Assembly: GCA_013368325.1 (NCBI GenBank)
Contig: JAACJK010000002.1
Span: 806,001-870,000 of the forward strand
DNA length: 64,000 bases
Direction: 5' to 3'
Source of the DNA: Ephemerocybe angulata
Taxonomy: Eukaryota > Basidiomycota > Agaricomycetes > Agaricales > Psathyrellaceae
Shown here: positions 46,766-57,036 of the stretch, in pieces
Position numbering within the stretch: the stretch's first letter is position 1
Layout: every line of letters starts with the position of its first letter
The notes under the pieces: generated by a model
Databases searched by the model: none
The model's input: the letters and a program-made list of their open reading frames with translations, nothing else
What the model was told of the DNA's origin: nothing
Translations under genes and position numbers: made by a program

Positions 46766-49430
46766 ATGCCGGCCTTCCCCGCCCCAGACATCGAGTCTGG
46801 GCCTCTCACTGGCACCCCAGAGCTTCCCTTCGACAATGAGCCTTCAGTTTTCGATGCTCCGGCAGACAGCAATTCTCTTGAAGCCAAGTTCGCCATACCA
46901 ATCAAGGTTCACAACAAGACAAAGATTTCCCTCAGCAAACCCAAGGCTCGAGCTGCTAAGAAACCCGGTGCCGCAGAGTCTACGGGTGCTCAGACCGACA
47001 ATAGGGCCCACTCACTGCGAGGAACAATGGCTGATAGTCGGGCTCATCCGCCCAACCTGGACTCAAACTCTGCGAGTGAGGCAGGAGACGCTACTAGGAA
47101 GAAGCCCCAAACTCCGCTGCGCCGTTCTCAGGAACTCTTCGAACGAATGAAGCTTTCAACGCCCATGAAAGCCGACTCACAGAACCTCAAAGGGACAGTC
47201 AAGGAGCAGAAAGCAGTTCTCATGGGTGAGCTCAAGGATATACCCGAGTTCGATGCCGGATACCTCAAGTTCCTCTATGGCGAGAAGGCATCCGATACCC
47301 AGGAAGAAGATCCTATCAAGACATTTTTGGAAACGTCTGGGTTGTACGTGGGCGGCCGGTGGATTGACATTCCTCGAAGCGTGGCAAAGGAGAAGGAGCT
47401 GTACCCCCCGCTCATGAAGATTATCAAGGCAATTGTCAAAGGTCCTGGAAAGGGCAAGCCTGCAAGAAGGGCTATCGACACTCACAACACGAAATTCGTT
47501 CACCACGACGGAGAAGGAGAACCAACAAGACCAGACATTGCCATCATGGCAACTGGTCCATCTTTTCAGACGCCTCTTCCTATAGCAGGGCAGGAGCAGA
47601 AGGAGCTAAAATACATGGTCGGATACAGCAATGTCGCGGCTGTTTTCGATGTCAAGCGAGATGCCGACAACTCCACGATAGAACAAATCCAGCAGTTGAT
47701 GCGCTATAACAGGTTGGGTATTCCTTCCAGCAACCAGTCTGAGCAAGGCTAATGTTTTTGTTTCAGACAAATCTTCATTACCCAACCAAACCGAAAGTTC
47801 TGTCGCTCCTTCATTATTACGGAGACTCGATGGCGCCTACTCCACTTCGACCACAGCGGTGCCTATCTTACTGGATTTCTGAATCTCAACGAGGACCCAT
47901 ACACCTTTGTACGAGCTGTTCTCGCCCTTTCGTCGCTTGACGAGGAGGAAGTGGGACTTGACAGTAGTATCCAGTGGACTACCGACGAAAATGGCCGTAA
48001 GAATGGAGGGACCATAACAACTGTCGATCTCGAGAACAAAGAGGTCATCTATAGGCTTATCATGACAGAGCCTCCCGTCATTCAACATGCCATTTCGGGG
48101 ACAGGGACGGTCTGTTGGTATGCCCTAGAGATGGGCGACAGCCCAAAAAGAGTCTTGATCAAGGATACTTGGAGAGCCGACGGAAGAACTTTGGAATATG
48201 ACTTTTTGACACGGTTCAAAGACGTCAAGGGCATTGCAACCAAAGTGCTAGGGCATCAAGATAATAGAGCCGTGACTAGGACCTACCGCCCCAAGGGTTT
48301 CAAAGCGGCCTACTTCTTCAACCGATCCCTTTCTCGGATAGTTCTTAGGTCGCCCGGCCCCTCCTTGCTTTATTTCACCTCTCAGGAGCAAGCCATTGTT
48401 GCTATTCGTGACGCCATAAAAGGTGCGTAACCTATTATTTCTAGCAGGTCTCTTGTCTGATATTGGCCCGATACCTGTTTAGCCCATCGCAACCTTCTTC
48501 TTGCGTGCATGCTACATCAAGATATAACGGTGAACAACATCATCCTCGTTGAAGATGGGGGCGAGGATGGGCCCAGTGCTCTCCTCTCTGACCTTGCTAT
48601 GGCTATGCCCGCTGAAGGCGAAAGGGAAAAGATCTCACCTGAGGGCCGAACAGTGCGTTGTAAACCAGTTAAAATTGCCAGCTCATACGTACTAACATAC
48701 TCAGATTTAGGGAAATAAGCTATTTCTGTCGTACGCTATGCACAGAAATGGAGGAGGCGAGAAAGATCCAGCGCCTGTTGTTCAGGACTATCTCGACGAC
48801 CTGGAGGCATTCTTCTACGTCTTCTGCCGCCTCCTCTACGGTTTCAAAGGCATAAGATTGCCTTCGAACAAGCCCTATTTCCTCACCGAAGACATGGAAA
48901 GAGCCGCAGATCGAAAGAAACGTTACCTTTCGGAGGAGGGGCCTGATGTCTACCCCCCTCCTCTGTTCTGGAGCCCGGCATGCATCCAGCTTTGTGAAGA
49001 GTTCGGCGCGTTTGTTTACAGGATCCTAACGGAAAAGGTCAATTATCGTAAGAGAAAGGCTGGAAAATTGCCTAAACCCAAGGATATGGCCTCCAAGTTT
49101 AGCCTTCTCTACGACGGCATTGACGGCCATTACAGCGAAGTCATTGGATACTTCAACACTGCCATCGATGCGCTCAGGGAACCTGGTGGTAGCGCCCCTC
49201 GTCCGGCACCTACCCCGCCCTCTTCTCCCAGTGAATCATCGCGTGATGCAAGGTTTCACAGTCTACCTCCCGAAGTTTGCCCCGCACCTTCCGATACTAT
49301 CGAAGCACCAGTTCAAAGTCCTCAAGTCTCTTTACCTCCTACCCCATCTGGTGGGACTAGGAGCCGTTACAGCTCTGCGCTACACCCAAATTCCGACCTC
49401 ATTGCGGGGGATCGCAGGTCGGAAAAATGA
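46766..49430 (+). CDS. FunK1 fungal-type protein kinase H, non-RD (HQD) variant
   Basis: Exons 46766-47712, 47767-48422, 48483-48652 and 48711-49430 encode 830 residues. The start MPAFPAPDIES replaces the YxTRSRT N-terminus of the others. The N-terminal domain has LETSGLYVGGRW and ATGPSFQTP. The kinase part has GTGTVCWYA and VLIKDTWR with the ATP Lys, but the catalytic loop reads HQDITVNN instead of HRDIS, and the metal site is SDLAMA instead of IDLDMA. Both catalytic Asp residues remain, so activity is possible but the RD arginine is gone. DYLDDLEAFFYVF follows; exon 4 begins GNKLFLSY rather than GTxxYQS. The tail is Pro/Ser-rich without a strong basic end. The downstream flank holds a copia element. 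Confidence 0.92.
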
Positions 49431-49618
49431 CTAGCTGGCGATGCTTTGGATGGGGATGAAGCAGGTCCCTTCAAGTACCGTCATGGTGGAGACGAGGCAG
49501 GTGGGCGCCGGCTTTTCGACGTGCCTGAGGAGTAGGGCGAACTCTCTTCTTAGCGGCTGACTGGCAGAGATCGATATCTGCATCGTGACCTCATGGTACT
49601 CAGGTTCCTGGTAGTTAT

Positions 49619-49852
49619 TGTCAACCTGTAGTTCTAGATGAGCTAGAAGGTCATATGGTGGTAAGAGTATATATTACCTGTAGTTCTAGATGAGCTAGAC
49701 TACAGAATACATGAGTGTCATGGTAATGGAACGAGGAGATGAAGTTGTACTCACAGGTCATATGGTGGTAAGAGTATGACCTGTGAGTATAGCGAACGAC
49801 GAGAGATATGGTACATGACACGTGATCGTGTAGTGATTCTGATATGCTAACA
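49619..49852 (-). repeat. Copia 3' LTR (234 bp)
   Basis: Identical by eye to 56496-56729. The LTR contains two internal near-repeats: CCTGTAGTTCTAGATGAGCT twice and GGTCATATGGTGGTAAGAGT twice, in its right-to-left U3/R region. Confidence 0.95.
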
Positions 49853-49862
49853 CACCCCCTTC
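49853..49862 (-). promoter_or_regulatory. Polypurine tract next to the 3' LTR
   Basis: In element orientation GAAGGGGGTG directly abuts the 3' LTR, the position where plus-strand DNA synthesis of LTR retrotransposons is primed. Confidence 0.65.
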
Positions 49863-49922
49863 AGAAGAACGAAGCGAAGAAGTGAAGAAAAGAAAGAAAG
49901 AAAGTAAAAAGAGAAACAACGA

Positions 49923-52900
49923 TTAAGGTGAAAGGTAGGGAGCCGGAATAATGCCAAGGGCAGAACGATGACGCTCGAAAAGAACACGGTCTAAAGGCTT
50001 TGTAAAAATATCAGCGACGTTAACAGAAGTAGAAATCCAATTGCCAGAGAAAGTCCCATCGCTGAAGTATTGCTTCGTGAAAAGTTTGCGAATATGAATG
50101 TGCTTAGAACGGGCCGTAATGGCGGGAGAATTAGCCTGTGCAAGTGCACTCTGACTATCAACAAGAAGAGGGAAAGGAGACGGAACGGGTAAGCCACAGA
50201 TAATCAAAAACAAACACATCCACAGTCCTTCCTTGATCGCATGCGAGATGGCATAGTATTCGGCTTCAGTCGAGGAGAGGGCGATAACGCGCTGGCGAGT
50301 CGAAGACCAGGACACGAGTGCGCCGCAGTAGAAGAAGCTGTAACCAGATACCGAGAGACGAGTAGTGCGATCAGATGCCCAGTCTGCATCAGTGAAACCG
50401 ACTGCCACCCGGAGAAACTCGTCGACAGAAGGGTCAATGGAAGCCTTAGAATCCATCATAAGAACATAATCCTTGGTCGAACGAAGATAACGAAGGACCC
50501 GCTTCGCACCAGCCATGTGTTTACGGTCTGGAGACGCATTATGGCGGCCAAGGGCTTGAGCGACGAAAGCGAGATCAGGGCGGGTGCACATGGCCAGGTA
50601 AGTGATCGAGCCGACGATAGACTGATAGGCTTTGGTGAAGGAGGCCTGAGGAAGGGAATCCGATACGAGAAGACCATCGGCATCGGTATCCAAACCACCA
50701 AAATCCAGACCATCCATGGGAGTTTTGACGCCTTTACAATCCTGCATATTCCACTGCTCCAGGAGATCACAGACGAATGGACCTTGGGAGAGCCAGAGTC
50801 GACGGTTGGGACGATCACGGAAGATCCTCATGGCCAAGAACATAGTCGCCACCCCAAGATCCTTCACGAGAATCCCTTCTTCGACGAGACGGGAGATGAA
50901 CCATTTGTACAGTGGGGTAGAGTTGGTGGAACACAGTCCGTCGTCGACATGGATAGGGATCATCATCCGGAGAGGGGCGCCGTTGTCAGGCATGGGAATG
51001 GAGGGATGGGGAGGCGAGTTCCAGACACCAACGAAGAAGGCATGATCGAGGTCGCAACGAGTAAGGCCGATGTCGATGAGGACTTGGAACAGTAGGAGAT
51101 ACCACTTGAACGCCGCCTGTTTTAGACCATAGAGTACGACCCCGAGTTTCAACACCGTTGCTTCATCATCAGTTTCGAAGCCAGGAACTTGATCGATGTA
51201 GATGTCCTCTTCGAGTTTCGAGTGGAGGAAGGCAGTGGTGATGTCGAAACAGTACAGTTCGTGGTCCCATTCGGCAGTGAGAGCACAGGTCATCCTGATG
51301 GTTGGGAGACGAGCGACTGGAGCGTATACCTCGTCATAGTCCCCTGGTCGCTGCGTGAAGCCTCGTGCAACAAGTCTACCCTTCTCGTGATCCCACTTGA
51401 TTGAACCATCCGGATTCATCTTGTGAGCGAAGACCCAACGAACAGAGATGACCGACATGTCTGCCGTCCGCTTTACTGGCGTGAACGCGTTCTTCTCCAA
51501 GAGGCCGTTATACTCCCGAATCATTGCTGCTCGCCATTTGGGCCAATCCTCCCGTCGCATGGCTTCGCGAAGAGTCTCCGGAGGACGTGCCGGGTCGTAT
51601 GTGACGAACGCAGATGCACCCCCTTCATCACCATCGATATCCCGGCGACGACCGACTCGAGAAAGATAAGAATGGTGCTCATCGTCGAACAAACGGTGGG
51701 CGCCAACAGTGGCAAAGTACGCCAGTACCTCTGGGTCAAGATCGTCAGTGGAGTATTCGGTAGCAAGGATGTTGGTCACGTAGGCTTCGGCTTCGACGAC
51801 AGTCATGAGAACAACGCCGTATTCATCCCCCAGTGGCTCCGCCCCTCGGAAGAACATGTCCCGATCCTCCTCCTCTGCAACAATGACACAACGAGCATGC
51901 TCCAGACGTTGAAGACGTGAAGACCGCCGTGGTTGCGGAACCTCTGAGCGCAACAAGTCGGAGCCAAGCTCACCCCCGCCTAAATCAATCGGACGAGACG
52001 CAGCACCCCTTTGAGAACGAGTCAATGGACGGGATCTACCATCAACCGGCTCAATCTCTCGAGAGTACTCGCCAACGTCCTCACTGCCGCCCGTACCGCC
52101 ATCGTCATCCTCGACGACCACATCAAACCGCCCGTCACCCCCTGCGACATCACCCCGATGCAAACCTCGCAGCCGCCCTGGAGTCCCTTCATCGAAGACG
52201 ACGTCGTGAGAGAACACGATGCGACGATCCTCAGTCATGACCCGCCAACCCTTCCTGTCGGATTCAAAGCCAAGGAAGATCGCTTCATAACGGCGAGAAT
52301 GGCCTTTACGAAGGAGCTCAGGTGGTTGAAGCACGAAACAGCGACACCCGAAGACACGTAGATCGGAAAGATCAGGTTTCTTCCCATAGAAGGCTTCGAA
52401 TGGCGTAGTGTTGGATGGTAGAGTAGAAGTCGGAATACGATTGGTGGTGTACTGAGCGTAGAGGATAGCCCAACCCCAGAACATCATTGGAAGACCCGAG
52501 TCCTTTAGGAGAGATTGAGCGCGATCCTGGAGGGTCCGAATATAGCGCTCCGCTTTGCCGTTCTGCTGGTGAGCGTAGGCGGCAGTAACCTGGTGCGCGA
52601 TACCGGCCTTCCTGAGATGAGTTTGAAGCCGACCTTTCGCAAGTTCACCAGCACCATCGACGCGAACGGCCTTGACGGGACGACCAGTCACATTCTCGAT
52701 CCGAGCCTGCACAGTGAGAAAGACGTCGAAAGCATCCGACTTCCGCTTAAGGAGACAAGAAAAACCGAAGTTTGTAGCATCGTCGAGAACGGCAAGGAAG
52801 TACAAGTGACCGCCGGCCGAAGAGACAAGGAAAGGACCCGCTGTGTCCATGTGGATGAGGTCGCCAGCAAGAGAGGCCCGAAGCATACGCGAGATGAAAG

Positions 52901-53879
52901 GAGCCTGAGGAACATGAGCCTTTACGCATGCGACACAAGAAGGAGAGTCCAGACCACCGACGAACTCCACCCCAGTGACCGTCGTGGACCGCAGCACTTG
53001 TCGAACCAAATCCCAGCCTGGATGGCCCAGACGCCGATGCCAAAGAACGATGTCCAAAGGAAGAGGACGGAACGTCGTAGGCAGAGCATCGGCATCGGAA
53101 GACAGAGCAACAAGGAGAGAGACCGGACCAGTGGGACGGGTAGGACCAGGGATGAAGTCGCACTTCAGGTATGTCAGATGATTCCGCCGAGACATAGAGA
53201 GATACGACTTGGCCTTTTCTCCAGGAGTATGGAACCAAGCGACCGTGTGGCGTTCACCGAAGAGAAGACGAAGACCCAAGAAATCTGTCAGGTGCCCAAC
53301 TGAAAGCAGGTTGATCGGGCAGGTGGGGGCAAACAGAACATCTTGAAGAACGACAAGACGAACAGAGCCATCCGTCATGTGCACCGGGAACTTCACAGTG
53401 CCGCACCCAAGGACAACGAGAGGCGTGGCGTTCGCAGTCCCAACGGTCATGTCGAGAGTCCGGAATGAGTGAAACCAAGACCTATCAATGACGATATGCT
53501 GCGAACACCCAGAGTCCACAGCGGCGAGATACCGACGAGCAAGAGCAGATGGTTTGGCAGGAGGCGCTGGCAGAGGAGGAGGCGGACGAGGGGGAGAGGG
53601 AGAGACCGCCATGCCGACGAAAGGTGAATCACACGGGCCAGAGCCGAAATACGAGGACAAGGCAAATGCATTCGGGGAACCTGGACTATGGATATCGTAC
53701 AACTTGATGGCGTCCCAATCTTCTAACACTCCTGCGAAGTCGTCGTCGTCCTGTCGATCCTCCTCCTGTAACACCTCTTCCGCGGCCGCTAGGGAATCTT
53801 CATCGTCATCCTCAACACCCCCTTCAGCGAGATATCCTTTCGGAGCGAGAGGCGCGCCCGCGCGAGCACGATCACCCTG
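49923..53879 (-). CDS. Copia pol polyprotein: protease, integrase, RT, RNase H
   Basis: Open from just after the TGA at 53882-53880 to 49923 (1,283 residues from the first Met at 53774). In order: aspartic protease with VDSGCSQHIV, GAG-pre-integrase with LWHRRLGHP and a Cys pair, integrase with HMDTAGP, RVDGAGE and NGKAERY (D,D,E), RT with WVFAHKMNPDGS, VARGF, FDITTAFLHS and HVDDG (catalytic DD), and RNase H with ALSSTEAEYYA. Length and order match autonomous copia elements. It is in the same frame as gag, separated only by one TGA, so translation may need readthrough or the stop is a new mutation. Confidence 0.93.
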   Translation of the reverse strand, partial: QGDRARAGAPLAPKGYLAEGGVEDDDEDSLAAAEEVLQEEDRQDDDDFAGVLEDWDAIKLYDIHSPGSPNAFALSSYFGSGPCDSPFVGMAVSPSPPRPPPPLPAPPAKPSALARRYLAAVDSGCSQHIVIDRSWFHSFRTLDMTVGTANATPLVVLGCGTVKFPVHMTDGSVRLVVLQDVLFAPTCPINLLSVGHLTDFLGLRLLFGERHTVAWFHTPGEKAKSYLSMSRRNHLTYLKCDFIPGPTRPTGPVSLLVALSSDADALPTTFRPLPLDIVLWHRRLGHPGWDLVRQVLRSTTVTGVEFVGGLDSPSCVACVKAHVPQAPFISRMLRASLAGDLIHMDTAGPFLVSSAGGHLYFLAVLDDATNFGFSCLLKRKSDAFDVFLTVQARIENVTGRPVKAVRVDGAGELAKGRLQTHLRKAGIAHQVTAAYAHQQNGKAERYIRTLQDRAQSLLKDSGLPMMFWGWAILYAQYTTNRIPTSTLPSNTTPFEAFYGKKPDLSDLRVFGCRCFVLQPPELLRKGHSRRYEAIFLGFESDRKGWRVMTEDRRIVFSHDVVFDEGTPGRLRGLHRGDVAGGDGRFDVVVEDDDGGTGGSEDVGEYSREIEPVDGRSRPLTRSQRGAASRPIDLGGGELGSDLLRSEVPQPRRSSRLQRLEHARCVIVAEEEDRDMFFRGAEPLGDEYGVVLMTVVEAEAYVTNILATEYSTDDLDPEVLAYFATVGAHRLFDDEHHSYLSRVGRRRDIDGDEGGASAFVTYDPARPPETLREAMRREDWPKWRAAMIREYNGLLEKNAFTPVKRTADMSVISVRWVFAHKMNPDGSIKWDHEKGRLVARGFTQRPGDYDEVYAPVARLPTIRMTCALTAEWDHELYCFDITTAFLHSKLEEDIYIDQVPGFETDDEATVLKLGVVLYGLKQAAFKWYLLLFQVLIDIGLTRCDLDHAFFVGVWNSPPHPSIPMPDNGAPLRMMIPIHVDDGLCSTNSTPLYKWFISRLVEEGILVKDLGVATMFLAMRIFRDRPNRRLWLSQGPFVCDLLEQWNMQDCKGVKTPMDGLDFGGLDTDADGLLVSDSLPQASFTKAYQSIVGSITYLAMCTRPDLAFVAQALGRHNASPDRKHMAGAKRVLRYLRSTKDYVLMMDSKASIDPSVDEFLRVAVGFTDADWASDRTTRLSVSGYSFFYCGALVSWSSTRQRVIALSSTEAEYYAISHAIKEGLWMCLFLIICGLPVPSPFPLLVDSQSALAQANSPAITARSKHIHIRKLFTKQYFSDGTFSGNWISTSVNVADIFTKPLDRVLFERHRSALGIIPAPYLSP

Positions 53880-54774
53880 TCAAGTGGGACATTGCGCCTT
53901 CTGGTGCCCAACCTTCCCGCACTCGAAACAAACCTGACCCGCAAGACGAGCGCCGGGAGCCTTGACGGCAGAGGGAGTCGCGGCACCGACGAAGTTGGGC
54001 GAGGGAGAAGGCTTTGGTCCAGAGGGGGGAACACCACCGGGACGACCGTGGTGGGCAGCAGGACGACGGTGACCGGGAGACTCCGACATCTCCAAGTTGT
54101 TCGCCTTCTCGGTGCGCTCGATCCAAAGGAGGACGTCCTTGAAGTCGGGAAGACGCTGAGGTGTGGAGGCCGTGCAGGAAGTCGACGTGAACTCAGCGCG
54201 GAAAGTGTCGTGGATGTAGCGAAGGGAGGAGGGCAAGGCACGAAGGAAGGTCGTGATCATCTTGGTGGGGGCAACGGGATAGACCGAGTCGTGAACATCC
54301 TGCACCAATCGGCGATAGCTGAACAGATAGCCGGCAACGTTGGCCCCACACACCAATTCCTCCGCTCGCCTCCAAGCAACACCCCCAGACTCGTAGTCAT
54401 AGCGCCCATACCGGTTCCGGAGAGCCATGTACCATTTGTAGCTGGTGGGTTCGGCATACGACGAGAGGAGGAGACTCTCCGTCTCGCGGTAGACCTCGCG
54501 ACCAAGCCTGGTGACGATAACATGGCGAGCGATGGCGTCCAGCTGTCCCCACATGTGGTAGGCGTCACGGTCTTCATCGGAAGAGATGCGGTTGATGGCT
54601 TGACAGGTAACAGGGCGCTTCCAAGGTAAAGTGGAGGAGGGGAGGTCAGGGAGGTCGAGGAAGAAACCCGAGAGATTCAGTTCCTCCAACAATACGACGA
54701 CCGCATTGTTCCAATCATTCCAGCCGGACCGTTTCTCCAAAAGTGAAATATGAGAAACAACGGGCATCTGCGCC

Positions 54775-55265
54775 TAGTGTTGTTTTGGCCTTGGCTTGGC
54801 CTGAAGCCGCCGGCTTTGGCTTGGCTTTGGTTGGCTTTGGCTTTGCAAAATGCCAGGCCAGGCCGGCGTGTTGCTTTGACCTTTGGCTTTGGCCTGGCTT
54901 TGGCTTTTGGTATACCAAATCAATACAAACTAATCGTAATGATTTTAGACATTTCAATACAAATATTTGTAGTCTCAAAATTCAGATCATGATATACAAG
55001 ACAAAATGATATATACCATGCATGTGAGTTGAACCATTGACCTTTTGGGCATGCATATGCACTGTTTCCAATAGACTAAAGCAATATTTTATTTTTTAAG
55101 GACAATTCATATTACAATATTGGCTTTGGCCTGGCAAAAATCCAGGCCAGGCCAAAAGCCAACCCAAAGCTGGCCTTATCTGCACGTTGGCTTGGCTTTG
55201 GCTTGGCCTAGTGAGCCTGGCTTTGGCCTGGCTTTGGCTTTCAGGCCAAAGCCCCAACAACACTA
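54775..55265. mobile_element. hAT-type MITE 2 (491 bp) nested in copia gag
   Basis: Ends are inverted repeats TAGTGTTGTTTTGGC and GCCCCAACAACACTA (one mismatch). The target TCTGCGCC is duplicated at 54767-54774 and 55266-55273. The interior has dense TTGGCTTTGGC-type subterminal repeats on both sides of an AT-rich core, the same design as MITE 1 but with different words, so it is a separate hAT MITE family. No coding capacity. Confidence 0.9.
55025..55078 (-). promoter_or_regulatory. tRNA-like A-box/B-box pair inside MITE 2
   Basis: On the minus strand TAGTCTATTGG (55078-55068) resembles an A box, and GGTTCAACTCA (55035-55025) a B box, about 32 nt apart. The same arrangement occurs in MITE 1. 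No cloverleaf was seen. Confidence 0.35.
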
Positions 55266-56369
55266 TCTGCGCCTTTTTGTGAAGGGTAGCAGCGCGGTAG
55301 AAAGGATTATAACGAGAGGGATAATCACTGGCCATGTCAAGGTAACAATCCATAAGGGAAACAGAAGGAGAAGAAAGGAAGATATCAAGTTTGAGTGCAG
55401 GCTTCGCGTCGCGAGACTTAGAACGATCCCGGCGCTTAGCCTTTCCATCGCGACGATGATGGTTACGACGATCGCGACGGTTCCTGTCTGAGCCAGAGGA
55501 ACTAGAACTAGAATCGGAAGAGTGTGAACGTCTCTTGGCCGCAGGCGAGGAAGCACGCTTTGGTTGAAAATCGGGAATATCTGGCACAATACGGTCCAAA
55601 GCCCTCTGAACCTCAGGAGGAACAGTACCGTACTTGTCAAAGGCTTTATCAACAAGGGCAAGGTAACGTAAATAGACCTCGTCAGAAGAAGGACGATGAA
55701 CGAGTTGAGTCCCCTCGGCGTTACCGACGGGTTGATTCTCAACAACGGGTTGTACGGGTTGGCTGGTTTGCACCGGCTGTCCGCGTATGGTCGAGATACT
55801 ATCGGTCTCCAAATCGAAAGAAGTACGAGCCGAAAGTGAAGGGGCAGCCTGTTGGCTAGAGAAACCGACTCGAGACGAAGAAGAAGAAGGTTGGATACGA
55901 GACGAAGAAGAAGAAGGTTGAATACGAGACGAAGAAGAAGAAGGTTGAATGTGTGGAGGGCGGTCACGGACTGGAAGAGGATTGGAAGCCTGCTGAGTCG
56001 ACGCACCATTGTTACCCCCCTGCTGTTGCTGCTGCTCGACCCTCTGTTGCTGTTGCTGTTGTTGGCGCCATTGGCGGAACTGGAGGAGCTCCTCCTGGTC
56101 AATGACTATGTCGCCCAGGCCTCGGTCAGGAGGAACGGCGTCGTCGTTTCCGCTGGGGTCCCAGTCGTTGACGTCTTCTTCCTCATCGCGATAGTCCGTG
56201 CCTGTAAGTCCTGAACCGGTGGGGATATGGATCCCATACTGTTGGTGTTGTCCGCTGTTACGCGTGTTGTCGTTACGAGAGTTGTCGAGATCCTGTCGCG
56301 GCTGGGCCGAAACTGTTGGCGCCATCGTGAGAGGGCCTCGGCGTCAATGTACTAGTCGACTGGAGATAA

Positions 56370-56445
56370 CGCCCTTTGGCGATATGATGAAAGAGACAAG
56401 ATCGCCCTATGGCGAGGTGAAAGAGAACAAATCGCCCTGTGGCGA
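56370..56445 (-). repeat. Three hairpin repeats in the copia 5' leader
   Basis: CGCCCTTTGGCG, TCGCCCTATGGCGA and TCGCCCTGTGGCGA occur at 56370, 56402 and 56432, about 30 bp apart, each a 4-5 bp stem with a short loop. They sit between the 5' LTR and the gag start, a place where packaging or dimerisation signals lie in LTR elements; that role is inferred. Confidence 0.6.
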
Positions 56446-56495
56446 GATGGTGGTAGTCGAGATACGAGAACGCCTAAGCGCGAGAGCTCATAACT

Positions 56496-56729
56496 TGTCA
56501 ACCTGTAGTTCTAGATGAGCTAGAAGGTCATATGGTGGTAAGAGTATATATTACCTGTAGTTCTAGATGAGCTAGACTACAGAATACATGAGTGTCATGG
56601 TAATGGAACGAGGAGATGAAGTTGTACTCACAGGTCATATGGTGGTAAGAGTATGACCTGTGAGTATAGCGAACGACGAGAGATATGGTACATGACACGT
56701 GATCGTGTAGTGATTCTGATATGCTAACA
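56496..56729 (-). repeat. Copia 5' LTR (234 bp)
   Basis: Identical by eye to the 3' LTR. Promoter and transcription start are expected here. The primer-binding site just inside (AGTTATGAGCTCTCGCGC in element orientation) does not look like the usual initiator-Met complement, so the primer is unassigned. Confidence 0.95.
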
Positions 56730-56734
56730 GTTAT

Positions 56735-57036
56735 GTTACATATAGTCCGTTGTGCTCGATAGGTTGTAGCGTAGGCATGCGTCAATAGTGACATACTCAT
56801 ACTTGGTCAACGGCTCCGTACCCTGGTCTAAAGTATTCATGGGGCAGATTACCCCAGGTGCTTATTGCACGCGTAACTCAGGTCTCAGGTGAATCGAAAA
56901 GTGAGAAGGTGCATAATATTCACTGAGCTTAGCCTTGGATTGAAAAGAACGACAAGATACTAATACAGGACGACTGATATTACATAGGAGACTGAGTGCA
57001 GCACGGATCGTTTGCATCGACGGCATATAAACACAG
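56735..57036. other. 3' flank of FunK1 I
   Basis: No gene recognised between the copia target duplication and the FunK1 I stop codon. Confidence 0.45.

Larger units (their letters stand above)
53880..56325 (-). pseudogene. Copia gag region, interrupted by a MITE
   Basis: From Met 56325 to the TGA at 53882-53880. The first part is Gln- and Ser/Arg-rich. The second part (54766 onward) carries the gag fold-like segment and a CCHC zinc knuckle, CFECGKVGHQKAQC, just before the stop. The MITE at 54775-55265 splits the frame after HKKAQ; removing it with one 8-bp duplication keeps the same frame. As it stands the element cannot make full gag. Confidence 0.85.
49619..56729 (-). mobile_element. Ty1/copia LTR retrotransposon, full length, 5-bp target duplication
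   Basis: Two 234-bp LTRs (49619-49852 and 56496-56729) look identical and start/end with TG...CA in element orientation. GTTAT is duplicated at 49614-49618 and 56730-56734. Domain order in pol is protease, integrase, reverse transcriptase, RNase H, which defines copia (Pseudoviridae-type) rather than gypsy. The element is 7,111 bp including a 491-bp MITE in gag. Coding is on the minus strand. Identical LTRs imply recent insertion. It lies between FunK1 H and I and breaks no gene. Confidence 0.95.

Noticed and set aside
50241..53303. Several plus-strand frames of 100-280 codons across the copia element
   Set aside because: They are antisense to the pol polyprotein, whose domains are unmistakable on the minus strand.
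53447..53671. Alternative frames overlapping the copia protease region
   Set aside because: Shadows of the protease/gag-pre-integrase coding frame.
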